Assembly: GCA_002419215.1 (NCBI GenBank)
Contig: DIFQ01000058.1
Coordinates: 1-12,586 of the forward strand
Length of the DNA: 12,586 bases
Reading direction: 5' to 3'
Source: Syntrophaceae bacterium UBA5744
GTDB taxonomy: Bacteria; Desulfobacterota; Syntrophia; Syntrophales; UBA2192
In this document: in pieces, positions 1 through 6,195 of the stretch
Position numbering within the stretch: position 1 is the first letter of the stretch
Layout: the number at the start of each line of letters is the position of its first letter
Position numbers and translations under genes: made by a program
The notes under the pieces: model-generated
Seen by the model: only the letters and a program-made list of their open reading frames with translations
What the model was told of the DNA's origin: nothing
Database searches by the model: none

Positions 1-789
1 GAATTCATGCGCAACGCCCTGCTGGCCGGGCTGCTGGCCAGTCTGGCCTGCGGCGTCATCGGCACCCTCGTGGTCGTCAACCGCCAGGTCTTCATGGCCG
101 GGGGCGTGGCCCACACGGCCTACGGCGGCGTGGGCCTGGCCTTTTTCCTGGGCCTGCCCGTGCTGCCCTGCGCCGTGGCCTTCACGGTCCTGGCCGCCCT
201 GGCCATGGCCATGGCCTCCTTCGGCCGCGCCGAACGCAGCGACTCCGTGGTGGGCATCATGTGGGCGGCGGGCATGGCCATCGGCATCATCCTCATGGAC
301 ATCACCCCGGGCTACAATGTCGACCTCATGAGCTACCTCTTCGGCAGCATCCTGGCCGTCCCCCGCGGAGACATCGTCTTCATGGCGGTCCTCAACGCCT
401 TCATCCTGGCCGTGGTCTTCTTCTGGTACAAGGACTTCCTGGCCCTGTCCTTCGACATGGAGTTCGCTCGCTCCATGGGCGTGCCCGTGCGCCTGCTCTA
501 CGCGCTGATGCAGGTCCTGACGGCCGTGACCGTGATCATGGTCATCCAGGTGGCCGGCCTCATCCTGGTCATCGCCCTGCTGACCATCCCGCCCATGCTG
601 GCCGAACTCTTCACCAACTCCCTGTGGAAAATGATGGCCTTGGCCACCCTGGCGAGCCTCGTCTTCTGCCTGGCCGGCCTGGCCGTGTCCTACCACTTCG
701 ACATCACGTCCGGGGCGTCCATCATCGCCATGGCCACGGGCGGGTATGTCCTGGCCTGGGGAGCGCACAGCCTGCGGAGGCTCGGGTGA
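1..789 (+). CDS. znuB: Zinc/manganese ABC transporter permease, ABC-3 family (5' partial)
   Basis: Integral membrane subunit of a metal-ion ABC importer. The visible 262 residues are strongly hydrophobic, with about seven to eight membrane segments. They carry hallmarks of the ZnuB/MntB (ABC-3) family: the early RNALLAG segment, a VVVNRQVFMAGGVAHTAYGG stretch just after the first helix, and a late LLTIPPMLAEL segment. The first ATG is at position 7, but the frame is open to position 1 (Glu-Phe before Met), and family members normally have about ten more residues before this point, so the true start probably lies upstream of the window. The stop codon overlaps the start of the following Fur-family gene, which argues for zinc rather than another metal. 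The binding protein and ATPase genes are not in the window and presumably lie upstream. Family assignment is secure; zinc specificity is inferred from the neighbour. Confidence 0.9.
   Translation, partial: EFMRNALLAGLLASLACGVIGTLVVVNRQVFMAGGVAHTAYGGVGLAFFLGLPVLPCAVAFTVLAALAMAMASFGRAERSDSVVGIMWAAGMAIGIILMDITPGYNVDLMSYLFGSILAVPRGDIVFMAVLNAFILAVVFFWYKDFLALSFDMEFARSMGVPVRLLYALMQVLTAVTVIMVIQVAGLILVIALLTIPPMLAELFTNSLWKMMALATLASLVFCLAGLAVSYHFDITSGASIIAMATGGYVLAWGAHSLRRLG
776..780 (+). promoter_or_regulatory. Ribosome binding site supporting a GTG start for the Fur-family gene
   Basis: GGAGG lies inside the last codons of the permease gene, five bases before the GTG at 786. This is the best Shine-Dalgarno match near the gene and favours GTG 786 (overlapping the upstream stop as GTGA) over the ATG at 798, which has only a weaker GAAGG in front of it. 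The arrangement predicts translational coupling with the permease. Confidence 0.6.
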
Positions 790-1226
790 AGGCCCGAATG
801 ACCGCCAAGGCGGCGGAACACCGTCTCGCCGCCGCGGGCCTGGAAGCCACGGACCACCGCATGCGCGTGCTCATGGCCGTGGGCGGCACCCCCTACCCCT
901 CCAGCGCGCAGGAGATTCTCGACGCGGTTCGCGCCAAGTCGGACATCAACCGGGTCACGGTCTACCGCATCCTCGACCTGCTAGTCGAACACGAGGTGCT
1001 GAACCGTCTGGGCCTCGGCGACAAGTCGAGCCGCTTCTGCCTGCGCGAAGACCATGACGACGCGCACCCGCACTTCCACTGCACGCGCTGCGACCGCTAC
1101 CTCTGCCTGCACTGCGACACACTCCCCCTGGATCAGAAGGCCCTGGAGGCCCTTTCGCTCGATGTCCGCCACGTGGACATCCGCCTGGAAGGGATCTGCC
1201 CGGCCTGCCGCAAAAACGACGACTAG
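786..1226 (+). CDS. zur: Fur-family metal-responsive repressor, probably Zur
   Basis: A 146-residue DNA-binding repressor of the Fur superfamily. Residues 25-75 form the winged helix, including the recognition-helix signature INRVTVYRILDLL. The C-terminal part carries the metal-binding and dimerisation region: HPHFHCTRC at 94-102, CLHC at 107-110 and CPAC at 138-141. The first and last CxxC pairs match the structural zinc site of the family; the middle CxxC is extra. The gene overlaps the permease stop by four bases (GTGA) and has a good ribosome site for GTG 786. ATG 798 would give 142 residues and cannot be excluded. Pairing with a znuB-like permease suggests a zinc-sensing repressor of its own uptake operon. 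Fur family is certain; zinc specificity is an inference, and Fur or PerR-type function is less likely. Confidence 0.88.
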   Translation: MKARMTAKAAEHRLAAAGLEATDHRMRVLMAVGGTPYPSSAQEILDAVRAKSDINRVTVYRILDLLVEHEVLNRLGLGDKSSRFCLREDHDDAHPHFHCTRCDRYLCLHCDTLPLDQKALEALSLDVRHVDIRLEGICPACRKNDD

Positions 1227-1265
1227 CCTCTCGGCCAGCCCGGTGCGCCGGGCGCAATCCCTCCC

Positions 1266-1303
1266 AAAAAAAACCGGGCCCCTCGCGGAGCCCGGTTCTC
1301 TGT
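1266..1303. terminator. Bidirectional intrinsic terminator between zur and dctM
   Basis: A perfect 8-bp inverted repeat, AACCGGGC at 1272-1279 and GCCCGGTT at 1290-1297, encloses a ten-base loop that can itself form a two-pair extension. A run of eight A (1266-1273) flanks the left arm, giving a T-tract for transcripts coming leftward, and a T-rich stretch follows the right arm. It sits between convergent genes (zur ends at 1226, dctM ends at 1322), so it probably ends both transcripts. It is strongest for the TRAP operon. Confidence 0.85.
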
Positions 1304-1321
1304 TTCGTGTTCGGTAACCCC

Positions 1322-2719
1322 TCAGTACCCTTTGAGCTTGTCGATGAATTCCGGCAGCCACAGGGATATCTGCGGGACGTAGGTGATGAGGACCAGGAAC
1401 CCGAGCAGGATCGTCAGCCAGGGGAAGGCCGCGCGCACGACCCAGGTCAGGTCGCGCTTGGTGATGCCGGCCGTGACGAAGAGGTTCAGACCCACGGGCG
1501 GGGTGATCATGCCGATCTCCATGTTGACCACGCAGATGATGCCCAGGTGGATGGGATCGATGCCGAGTTTGACCGCGATGGGGAAGAGGATCGGGATCAT
1601 GATCATGGTGATGGCCGAAGGCTCCATGAAGTTTCCGGCCGCCAGGAGCAGCAGGTTGACGACGATCAGGAACCCCCAGGCCGGCAGGCCCCAACCCACG
1701 ATGGTCTCAGCGATCATGTGCGGGATGCGCTCAGTGGTCAGCACGTGGGCGAAGAGCATGGCGTTGCCGATGATGAAGAGCAGCATGATGCTGACCTTGG
1801 CCGCGTCCAGGACCACGTGCCGGACCTCGGGGTGCGTCAGGGAGCGGGGAATGGCCCAGACGGTCTGCCACAGGCCGCGCGTCAGGGCCGAGCCCACGCT
1901 CTCCTCGAACTTGCGCAGGGGCACTTCCTTGAGGGGGCCCATGTCGCGATAGACGAAGACCGCGATCCACCAGGCGTAGACGGCCGAGACCGCCGCCGCC
2001 TCGGTCGGGCTGCAGATGCCGCCGTAGATGGAGCCCAGCACGATGATGACAAGCATGAGCCCGCCCAGAGCCTTGCCGCCGGAGCGGAATATCTGCCTGA
2101 AGCCTGGCCATGCCAGGGACGGGTAATTCTTGATCCGCGCCACGATATAGATGGCCACCATCAGGAGAAGGCCCAAGGCGATGCCCGGGATGAAGCCGGC
2201 CATGAACAGCCTGGCCGCCGACTCCTGGGTGGCCGCCGCGTACACAAGCATGACGATGGACGGCGGGATGAGAATGCCCAGCGTCCCGGCGTTGCAGATG
2301 ACGCCGGCGGCGAAGCTCTCGGGGTAGCCCGAGCGGACCATGCCGCCGATGACGATGCTGCCGATGGCCGCCACCGTGGCCGGCGACGAGCCGGAAACTG
2401 CGGCGAAGAGCATGCAGGCCAGGACGCCGGCCATGGCCAGGCCACCCTTGACGTGTCCGACGCAGTCCAGGGCGAAGTTGATGATCCGCTTGGCCACGCC
2501 GCCCGTCGACAGGAACTGGGACGACAGGATGAAGAAGGGGATGGCCAGCAGGGTGTAGTGTTCGGAAACCGACTCGAAGAGCTTCAGGGCGATGGACGCC
2601 AGGGAGTCGTTGGAAAAGAACAGGATCGTGGTGATGCTCGACAGGCCCAGCGCGATGGCGATGGGCATGCCCGACGCGATGAACAGGAAGAGCAGGGTGA
2701 ACAGGGCGGCTGTGGTCAT
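1322..2719 (-). CDS. dctM: TRAP transporter large permease subunit DctM
   Basis: The large membrane subunit of a tripartite ATP-independent periplasmic transporter, which uses the sodium gradient to move an organic acid delivered by the binding protein. It has 465 residues and about twelve hydrophobic segments. Family signatures are intact: SGSSPATVAAIG at 109-120, GILIPPSI near 148-155, CSPTEAAA at 236-243 and GMITPPVGLNLFV at 403-415. The start ATG overlaps the dctQ stop (ATGA), and GGAG lies seven bases upstream. Compared with the usual length of about 425, there is an extra hydrophilic stretch at roughly residues 258-300 between two membrane segments, rich in charged residues, beginning after FVYRDMGPLKE. 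It is the last gene of the operon, followed by the shared terminator. Substrate cannot be read from this subunit. Confidence 0.96.
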   Translation of the reverse strand: MTTAALFTLLFLFIASGMPIAIALGLSSITTILFFSNDSLASIALKLFESVSEHYTLLAIPFFILSSQFLSTGGVAKRIINFALDCVGHVKGGLAMAGVLACMLFAAVSGSSPATVAAIGSIVIGGMVRSGYPESFAAGVICNAGTLGILIPPSIVMLVYAAATQESAARLFMAGFIPGIALGLLLMVAIYIVARIKNYPSLAWPGFRQIFRSGGKALGGLMLVIIVLGSIYGGICSPTEAAAVSAVYAWWIAVFVYRDMGPLKEVPLRKFEESVGSALTRGLWQTVWAIPRSLTHPEVRHVVLDAAKVSIMLLFIIGNAMLFAHVLTTERIPHMIAETIVGWGLPAWGFLIVVNLLLLAAGNFMEPSAITMIMIPILFPIAVKLGIDPIHLGIICVVNMEIGMITPPVGLNLFVTAGITKRDLTWVVRAAFPWLTILLGFLVLITYVPQISLWLPEFIDKLKGY

Positions 2720-3264
2720 TCGTCGTCTCCATCCAGGGCCGTGCCCTCTTTTTGGGCCAGATACATGCTCTCCTTGGCCTCATCCAGCAGCTTGAACCCG
2801 TCGGCCCTGCCCCGCACGACCGCCCAGAGGAGGTCGAGGAGACGGATGACCATCATGATCATGCCGAAGAACAGGATGCTGTTGGCCATCCACTTGGGGA
2901 CGGGGATGTCCTCCAGCTGGATGCCGATGCTCCTCAGCTTGCCCAGATAGGTCCAGCTGCCTACGAGAAACAGGCCGCAGTAGGTCAGACAGAGCAGCAC
3001 GGCCACAAAGGTCACGGCCCGCCGCACATTGCCCGGAAAGAGCTTGACGAGCGCGTCGACGCCGATGTGCGAGCCGACCTTGATGCCGTAGGACACCCCG
3101 AACATGACCATCCAGCCGGACAGAAGCAGCGTCAGCTCCTGCGCCCAGTGAATGCCCACGTTGAAGCCGAAACGGAACACCACTTCCACGAAAACCAGAA
3201 GCGTCATGGAAGCCAGGAGGAGGGAGATGATCCCCTCCTCCAGCTTGTTGATGAAGGTATTCAT
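2716..3264 (-). CDS. dctQ: TRAP transporter small permease subunit DctQ
   Basis: The four-helix small membrane subunit that pairs with DctM. It has 182 residues with hydrophobic segments at about 11-31, 45-65, 84-105 and 127-148. The conserved second-helix region HWAQELTLLLSGWMVMFG is typical of the family. The gene begins 12 bases after the dctP stop, with only a weak GGGA element upstream of ATG 3264, and its stop overlaps the dctM start by four bases, so translation of the pair is probably coupled. The C-terminal 30 residues are hydrophilic and acidic, a tail longer than the minimum needed for the fold. Gene order dctP-dctQ-dctM, the fused-free length and the adjacent subunits make the assignment firm. 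Confidence 0.95.
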   Translation of the reverse strand: MNTFINKLEEGIISLLLASMTLLVFVEVVFRFGFNVGIHWAQELTLLLSGWMVMFGVSYGIKVGSHIGVDALVKLFPGNVRRAVTFVAVLLCLTYCGLFLVGSWTYLGKLRSIGIQLEDIPVPKWMANSILFFGMIMMVIRLLDLLWAVVRGRADGFKLLDEAKESMYLAQKEGTALDGDDE

Positions 3265-3276
3265 GGTTCCCGGAGA

Positions 3277-4266
3277 CTACTTGTTGGAGGCGATGGCGGC
3301 TTCGAGGTTTTCCTTGCCCACGGCGTCCTCGAACTTCTTCCACACGGGCTTCATGGCCTCGACCCACAATCCGCGCTCTTCCTCGGTCAGGGTGATGATC
3401 TCGGAACGCTTGGAGTCGATGATCTTCTGCTTGTCTTCGAGGTCCTTCTGGGCGGCGACTTCGTTGCCGACGACGATGGACTCCTTGAGACACTCCTCGA
3501 TGACCGGGCGGACGTCGGCGGGCAGGCTCTCCCAGAACTCGGTGGTGCTGACGACGAGGTAGTCAAGGATGCCGTGGTTGGTCTCGGTGATGTAGGGCTG
3601 CACCTCGTAGAATTTCTGGGAGTAGATGTTGGACCAGGAGTTCTCCTGCCCATCGATGGCCTTGGTCTGCAGAAGGGTGAAGACCTCGGCGAAGGGCTTC
3701 TTCAGGGGCATGGCGTTCACGGCCTCGAACTGGGCGGCCAGGACGTCGGAGGTCATGATGCGGAACTTCTTGTTGGCGGCGTCGGCCGGCACGCGGATGG
3801 GGTTGCTGGAGGAAATCTGCTTCATGCCGTTATGCAGGTACTCAAGGCCGATGATGCCCTTGTCCTTCATGGAGGCGAGCAGCGCGCGGCCCTGTGGGCC
3901 CTGCTGGAAGCGGTCGATGGCGGCCATGTCCTTGAAGAGGAAGGGCAGGTCGTAGATCTGCAGCAGGGGGGTGTACTTCTGGAACTTGGAAAGCGCGGGG
4001 GCCAGGAGATGCACGTCGCCCAGGAGCAGGGCTTCGAGTTCCTTGCCGTCGCCGAAGAGCTGGGAGTTGGGATAGACCTCGACCACGACCTTGCCGGCCA
4101 GGCGTTCGGCCACGAGGTCGCGGAACTTGTTGGCCTGGATGCCCTTAGGCGTGTCCTCGGCCACGACGTGGGAGTACTTGATCACGATGGGAGCAGCGAA
4201 GGCGGAAGCAGCACACAGAAAAACCGCAACCAGCGCACACGCAAGAATGGTCTTCACTTTCAACAT
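3277..4266 (-). CDS. dctP: TRAP transporter periplasmic solute-binding protein DctP
   Basis: The secreted binding protein that captures the substrate and hands it to DctQM. It has 329 residues. Residues 1-24 form a Sec signal peptide (basic start, hydrophobic core, AFA cleavage before APIVIKYSH). The DctP-family body follows: SHVVAEDTPKG at 32-42, the conserved KKFRIM with Arg169, which in characterised members contacts the substrate carboxylate, and AIDGQENSWSNIY at 203-215. The close match to the classic DctP pattern suggests C4-dicarboxylates (succinate, fumarate, malate), but other organic acids are taken up by near relatives. A good ribosome site (GGAGGG, eight bases upstream) supports ATG 4266. 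It is the first gene of the leftward operon, so the AT-rich region to its right holds its promoter. Confidence 0.96.
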   Translation of the reverse strand: MLKVKTILACALVAVFLCAASAFAAPIVIKYSHVVAEDTPKGIQANKFRDLVAERLAGKVVVEVYPNSQLFGDGKELEALLLGDVHLLAPALSKFQKYTPLLQIYDLPFLFKDMAAIDRFQQGPQGRALLASMKDKGIIGLEYLHNGMKQISSSNPIRVPADAANKKFRIMTSDVLAAQFEAVNAMPLKKPFAEVFTLLQTKAIDGQENSWSNIYSQKFYEVQPYITETNHGILDYLVVSTTEFWESLPADVRPVIEECLKESIVVGNEVAAQKDLEDKQKIIDSKRSEIITLTEEERGLWVEAMKPVWKKFEDAVGKENLEAAIASNK

Positions 4267-4356
4267 TCCTCATACCCTCCATACGGTTAATTTGTTTGCG
4301 CTTGTGTATCCATTGCAGCATCTCTGCGCAAGAATTTCCGAAAAAATCACGGTTTT

Positions 4357-4372
4357 TTTTCGCAAGCGAAAA
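4357..4372. repeat. Perfect palindrome upstream of dctP
   Basis: TTTTCGC at 4357-4363 and GCGAAAA at 4366-4372 are separated by AA: a perfect 7-bp inverted repeat about 90 bases upstream of the dctP start. Neither strand has a T-tract after it in a terminator position, so it is better read as an operator or a leader hairpin than as a terminator. The binding factor is unknown. Confidence 0.5.
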
Positions 4373-4429
4373 CAAAGAGACATCCATTTGAGCTGTTCGC
4401 ACAACCAATCAGACGTGTTTACAAAGACA

Positions 4430-4458
4430 TTGAAATGCAACTTATACTATATTATAAA
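4430..4458 (+). promoter_or_regulatory. Candidate sigma-70 promoter for the PAS kinase
   Basis: TTGAAA at 4430-4435 is followed after exactly 17 bases by TATAAA at 4453-4458. Five of six bases match consensus in each element. The predicted transcript would start near 4465 and have a leader of about 240 bases before ATG 4703, which contains the 4598-4616 hairpin. AT-rich DNA produces chance matches, so confidence is moderate. Confidence 0.45.
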
Positions 4459-4478
4459 AATTTTCTCTACAATTTTAA
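4451..4478 (-). promoter_or_regulatory. Candidate sigma-70 promoter for the dctPQM operon
   Basis: Read leftward, 4456-4451 is a perfect TATAAT. Sixteen bases further upstream, 4478-4473 reads TTAAAA, a four-of-six match to the -35 consensus. This would overlap the rightward kinase promoter, so the two could compete. The leader to the dctP start would be about 180 bases and would include the palindrome at 4357-4372. Confidence 0.35.
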
Positions 4479-4597
4479 CTTGGTATGTAAAAACAATACG
4501 AAAATTAAAAACAGTATATCTGCTATGCATATTTTTTCAAAATCTGATTTGATGATGTAGAGTGATACATATCCAGCCTGCCTGCCCCCATTGTGTC

Positions 4598-4616
4598 CGA
4601 TTTTTCGGAAAAATCG
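4598..4616. repeat. Perfect 8-bp inverted repeat upstream of the PAS kinase
   Basis: CGATTTTT at 4598-4605 and AAAAATCG at 4609-4616 flank a three-base CGG loop. It lies about 90 bases before the kinase start ATG 4703. There is no following T-tract on either strand. It could be an operator or an mRNA leader hairpin, which cannot be decided from sequence alone. Confidence 0.5.
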
Positions 4617-4702
4617 ATTATCTAGGATCCTTTGCTGCTTCATGTCGCGTGAAGAATCGTCACAAGAGAGGGTGGATTCATCTCTCGAAACGTGATTTAT
4701 TC

Positions 4703-5911
4703 ATGCCAAACCGGCGCGGGCACGAGGAACGACGCCAGAAGACGACAACGCGGACCCGGCGGGCGCAACGCCCCCCCCAGTTCCCGCCGACATACGACCT
4801 CCACGCCCGGGACGCCGCAGGCAAGGTCCGGACCGACAGCCGGGACCTGCTGAACCACCCCTGCGCGTCGTACTTCGAGTTCTTCCCCGCGGCGCTCATG
4901 GTTCTGAATTCCAGACGGCAGATCGTCATGGCCAACAGGGCCTGCATGGAAATGCTCGGCGCAGGCGCCCTCGACGCGTTTCTCGGGAAGCGGCCCGGCG
5001 AGGCGGCCGGCTGCGCTTTCGCGGGCACCGGGCCGGCCGGATGCGGCACGTCCGAAAACTGCCGCGAATGCGGGGCCCTGCTAGCCATCCTGGAGTCGAT
5101 CACGGGCCACGCCAAGGCGACCCGCGAATGTCAGCTCCTGGCCACGGGCCCCGACGGCATGACCGCGGCCATGGACCTGAAGTTCACCGTATCCCCCTGG
5201 CAGACCGAGTCCGGTCTCTACTACGTGGCCACGATCCTGGACATCGGGCACGAAAAGCGCAGGCAGGTGCTGGAGAGGATCTTCTTCCACGACATCCTCA
5301 ACTCCGCGGGCGGGGCGCAGAGCCTCGTCGACATGCTCATGGACGAGGTTCCGGACGTGTCCAGGGAGATCGTCGCCCTCGTGCGCTCGTCCCTCTTCGC
5401 CCTGGTGGACGAAATCCAGAAGCAGCGCCAGCTGCTGGCCCTCGAACGCAACGAGTATTCCGTGAGCCTCCTGACCCTGCAGGGGCTCGAGGTCGTCCGC
5501 AACATCGCCGGCGAGTTCCGCCGGCACCCGAAGTGCATCGGCAAGGGGATCACCCTCGACCCGGCGGCCGAAAATGTCCCGGTGCTCACGGACCACACCC
5601 TCCTGCGCAGGGTCGTCGTCAACATGCTCATCAACGCCCTCGAGGCCACCGGCAACGGCGGCGAGGTGACGCTCGGGCTGTCGCGGGAGGACGGTTCAGC
5701 CGTCTTCTGGGTCGGCAACGAGGCGGTCATGCCCGAATCCGTCAGGCTTCAGGTCTTCAAGCGCTCCTTCTCCACAAAGGGGTCCGACCGCGGTCTGGGG
5801 ACGTACTCGATCAAACTGCTGGCGGAGAACTATCTCGGCGCCACCGTCGGCTTCTCCTCGGCGCCGGGATCGGGGACAAGGTTCTGGCTTAAGATCCCCG
5901 CGGCAACGTGA
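4703..5911 (+). CDS. Soluble PAS-domain sensor histidine kinase with a cysteine cluster
   Basis: Orphan two-component kinase, 402 residues from ATG 4703, with no membrane segment, so probably cytoplasmic. After a basic, low-complexity N-terminus (1-50), a PAS domain spans about 51-183. It carries four cysteines at 104, 114, 120 and 123 (C-x9-C-x5-C-x2-C; second half GCGTSENCRECG). The phosphoacceptor region is FFHDILNSAGG with His196. The ATPase domain has an N box (NMLINALEA, 307-315), an F-box-like FKRSFSTKG, GLGTYSIKLL as G2 and GSGTRFWL as G3. The G1 motif is degenerate (VGNEAVMP instead of DxGxG), a feature of this kinase subgroup rather than obvious damage. No receiver or DNA-binding domain is attached. 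The start is uncertain: ATG 4703 has no ribosome site, and GTG 4562 in frame would add 47 residues. Its position divergent from dctPQM suggests, but does not prove, a role in that operon's control. Confidence 0.85.
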   Translation: MPNRRGHEERRQKTTTRTRRAQRPPQFPPTYDLHARDAAGKVRTDSRDLLNHPCASYFEFFPAALMVLNSRRQIVMANRACMEMLGAGALDAFLGKRPGEAAGCAFAGTGPAGCGTSENCRECGALLAILESITGHAKATRECQLLATGPDGMTAAMDLKFTVSPWQTESGLYYVATILDIGHEKRRQVLERIFFHDILNSAGGAQSLVDMLMDEVPDVSREIVALVRSSLFALVDEIQKQRQLLALERNEYSVSLLTLQGLEVVRNIAGEFRRHPKCIGKGITLDPAAENVPVLTDHTLLRRVVVNMLINALEATGNGGEVTLGLSREDGSAVFWVGNEAVMPESVRLQVFKRSFSTKGSDRGLGTYSIKLLAENYLGATVGFSSAPGSGTRFWLKIPAAT

Positions 5912-5917
5912 CGCGCC

Positions 5918-5987
5918 TTCCGGGCAGGCCTCGGCCGGCCCGGTCCTCATGGCCCATGAGGCTCCAGCGGGCAGACCCTGCCCGGAA
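5918..5987. repeat. Nested inverted repeats downstream of the PAS kinase
   Basis: A perfect 11-bp inverted repeat (TTCCGGGCAGG at 5918-5928, CCTGCCCGGAA at 5977-5987) begins six bases after the kinase stop. Inside it is a perfect 7-bp hairpin (CCTCATG at 5945-5951, CATGAGG at 5955-5961). The right outer arm can alternatively pair with CGGGCAG at 5968-5974 to give a tight 7-bp, three-base-loop hairpin ending at 5984. No T-tract follows, so it is not a standard intrinsic terminator. It may stabilise the mRNA 3' end or terminate without a U-tract. Confidence 0.6.
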
Positions 5988-6051
5988 CATCCGTTCTCGG
6001 CGTTGGGACCAGCCAGGAAAATCAACGCTAAAGCCCACCCAGTTCCCACCC

Positions 6052-6072
6052 GACGGAAGCGAGGATTCCGTC
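6052..6072. repeat. 7-bp inverted repeat in the hybrid kinase leader region
   Basis: GACGGAA and TTCCGTC are perfect complements around a seven-base loop. It lies upstream of the candidate promoter and has no T-tract after it. It could be the end of the preceding transcript or an operator. Confidence 0.4.
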
Positions 6073-6131
6073 TGACACTCGAGAAAGCCCCCGCGCCCGC
6101 TGTCTATCAAGCTATCGCCAACTTGTTAAAA

Positions 6132-6161
6132 TTGTCTCCAGACTTGCGGAGTTGGGATAAT
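6132..6161 (+). promoter_or_regulatory. Candidate extended -10 promoter for the hybrid kinase
   Basis: TTGTCT at 6132-6137 (four of six) and GATAAT at 6156-6161 (five of six) are 18 bases apart. TG at 6153-6154 sits one base before the -10, giving an extended -10 motif. The predicted start near 6168 leaves a leader of about 175 bases before ATG 6343. Confidence 0.5.
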
Positions 6162-6170
6162 CGAATACAG

Positions 6171-6195
6171 ATGTATGACAGCAAATGTATTACAG
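6171..6195. repeat. Pair of 11-bp direct repeats at the hybrid kinase transcription start
   Basis: ATGTATGACAG at 6171-6181 and ATGTATTACAG at 6185-6195 differ by one base and are 14 bases apart. A partial third copy (AATACAG, 6164-6170) lies directly before. AATACA at 6164-6169 is also complementary to TGTATT at 6186-6191. The location just downstream of the -10 would suit a repressor site. No known regulator is recognised. Confidence 0.4.

Larger units (their letters stand above)
4267..4702. promoter_or_regulatory. AT-rich divergent intergenic control region between dctP and the PAS kinase
   Basis: About 430 bases without a convincing gene. It is strikingly AT-rich (12 G+C in the 60 bases 4441-4500), unlike the GC-rich genes on both sides. 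It holds candidate promoters in both directions near 4430-4480 and two perfect palindromes (4357-4372 and 4598-4616), each listed separately. No clear sigma-54 (GG-N10-GC) element was seen on either strand. The dctP ribosome site is at 4275-4280. The 4562-4702 stretch is open in frame with the kinase from a GTG at 4562, so it could be coding if that start is used, but it lacks a ribosome site. Confidence 0.7.

Noticed and set aside
1..6. GAATTC at the left edge as a cloning boundary
   Set aside because: The same site occurs several times inside the window and the right end does not match, so it says nothing firm about the origin of the sequence.
261..785. Upstream extension of the Fur-family frame back to 261
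   Set aside because: It overlaps the permease gene in another frame, is very His/Gly/Arg/Pro-rich, and the GTG at 786 has a good ribosome site.
1307..2950. Long plus-strand open frame of 547 codons opposite dctM and dctQ
   Set aside because: It is antisense to clearly homologous TRAP genes. Its translation is a low-complexity string of Asp, Gly, His and Arg, typical of a shadow frame in GC-rich DNA.
2752..4290. Long plus-strand open frame of 512 codons opposite dctQ and dctP
   Set aside because: Antisense shadow of dctQP, with skewed Leu/Gly/Asp/His composition and no recognisable domain.
4091..4552. 153-codon plus-strand frame crossing the dctP start and the AT-rich spacer
   Set aside because: Its first part is antisense to the dctP signal peptide region, and the rest is translated AT-rich noncoding DNA without any domain.
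4642..4695. 17-codon open frame (ATG 4642, MSREESSQERVDSSLET) ending just before the kinase ATG 4703
   Set aside because: A leader peptide was considered, but it has no ribosome site, no run of regulatory codons, and a length expected by chance.
4267..4702. Sigma-54 promoter for dctPQM
   Set aside because: Searched because classic dct systems use sigma-54, but no GG-N10-GC element with the expected TGGCAC/TTGC context was found on either strand.
5041..5892. 283-codon alternative frame within the PAS kinase
   Set aside because: Arg/His/Gly-rich shadow in a different frame of a gene with clear kinase motifs.
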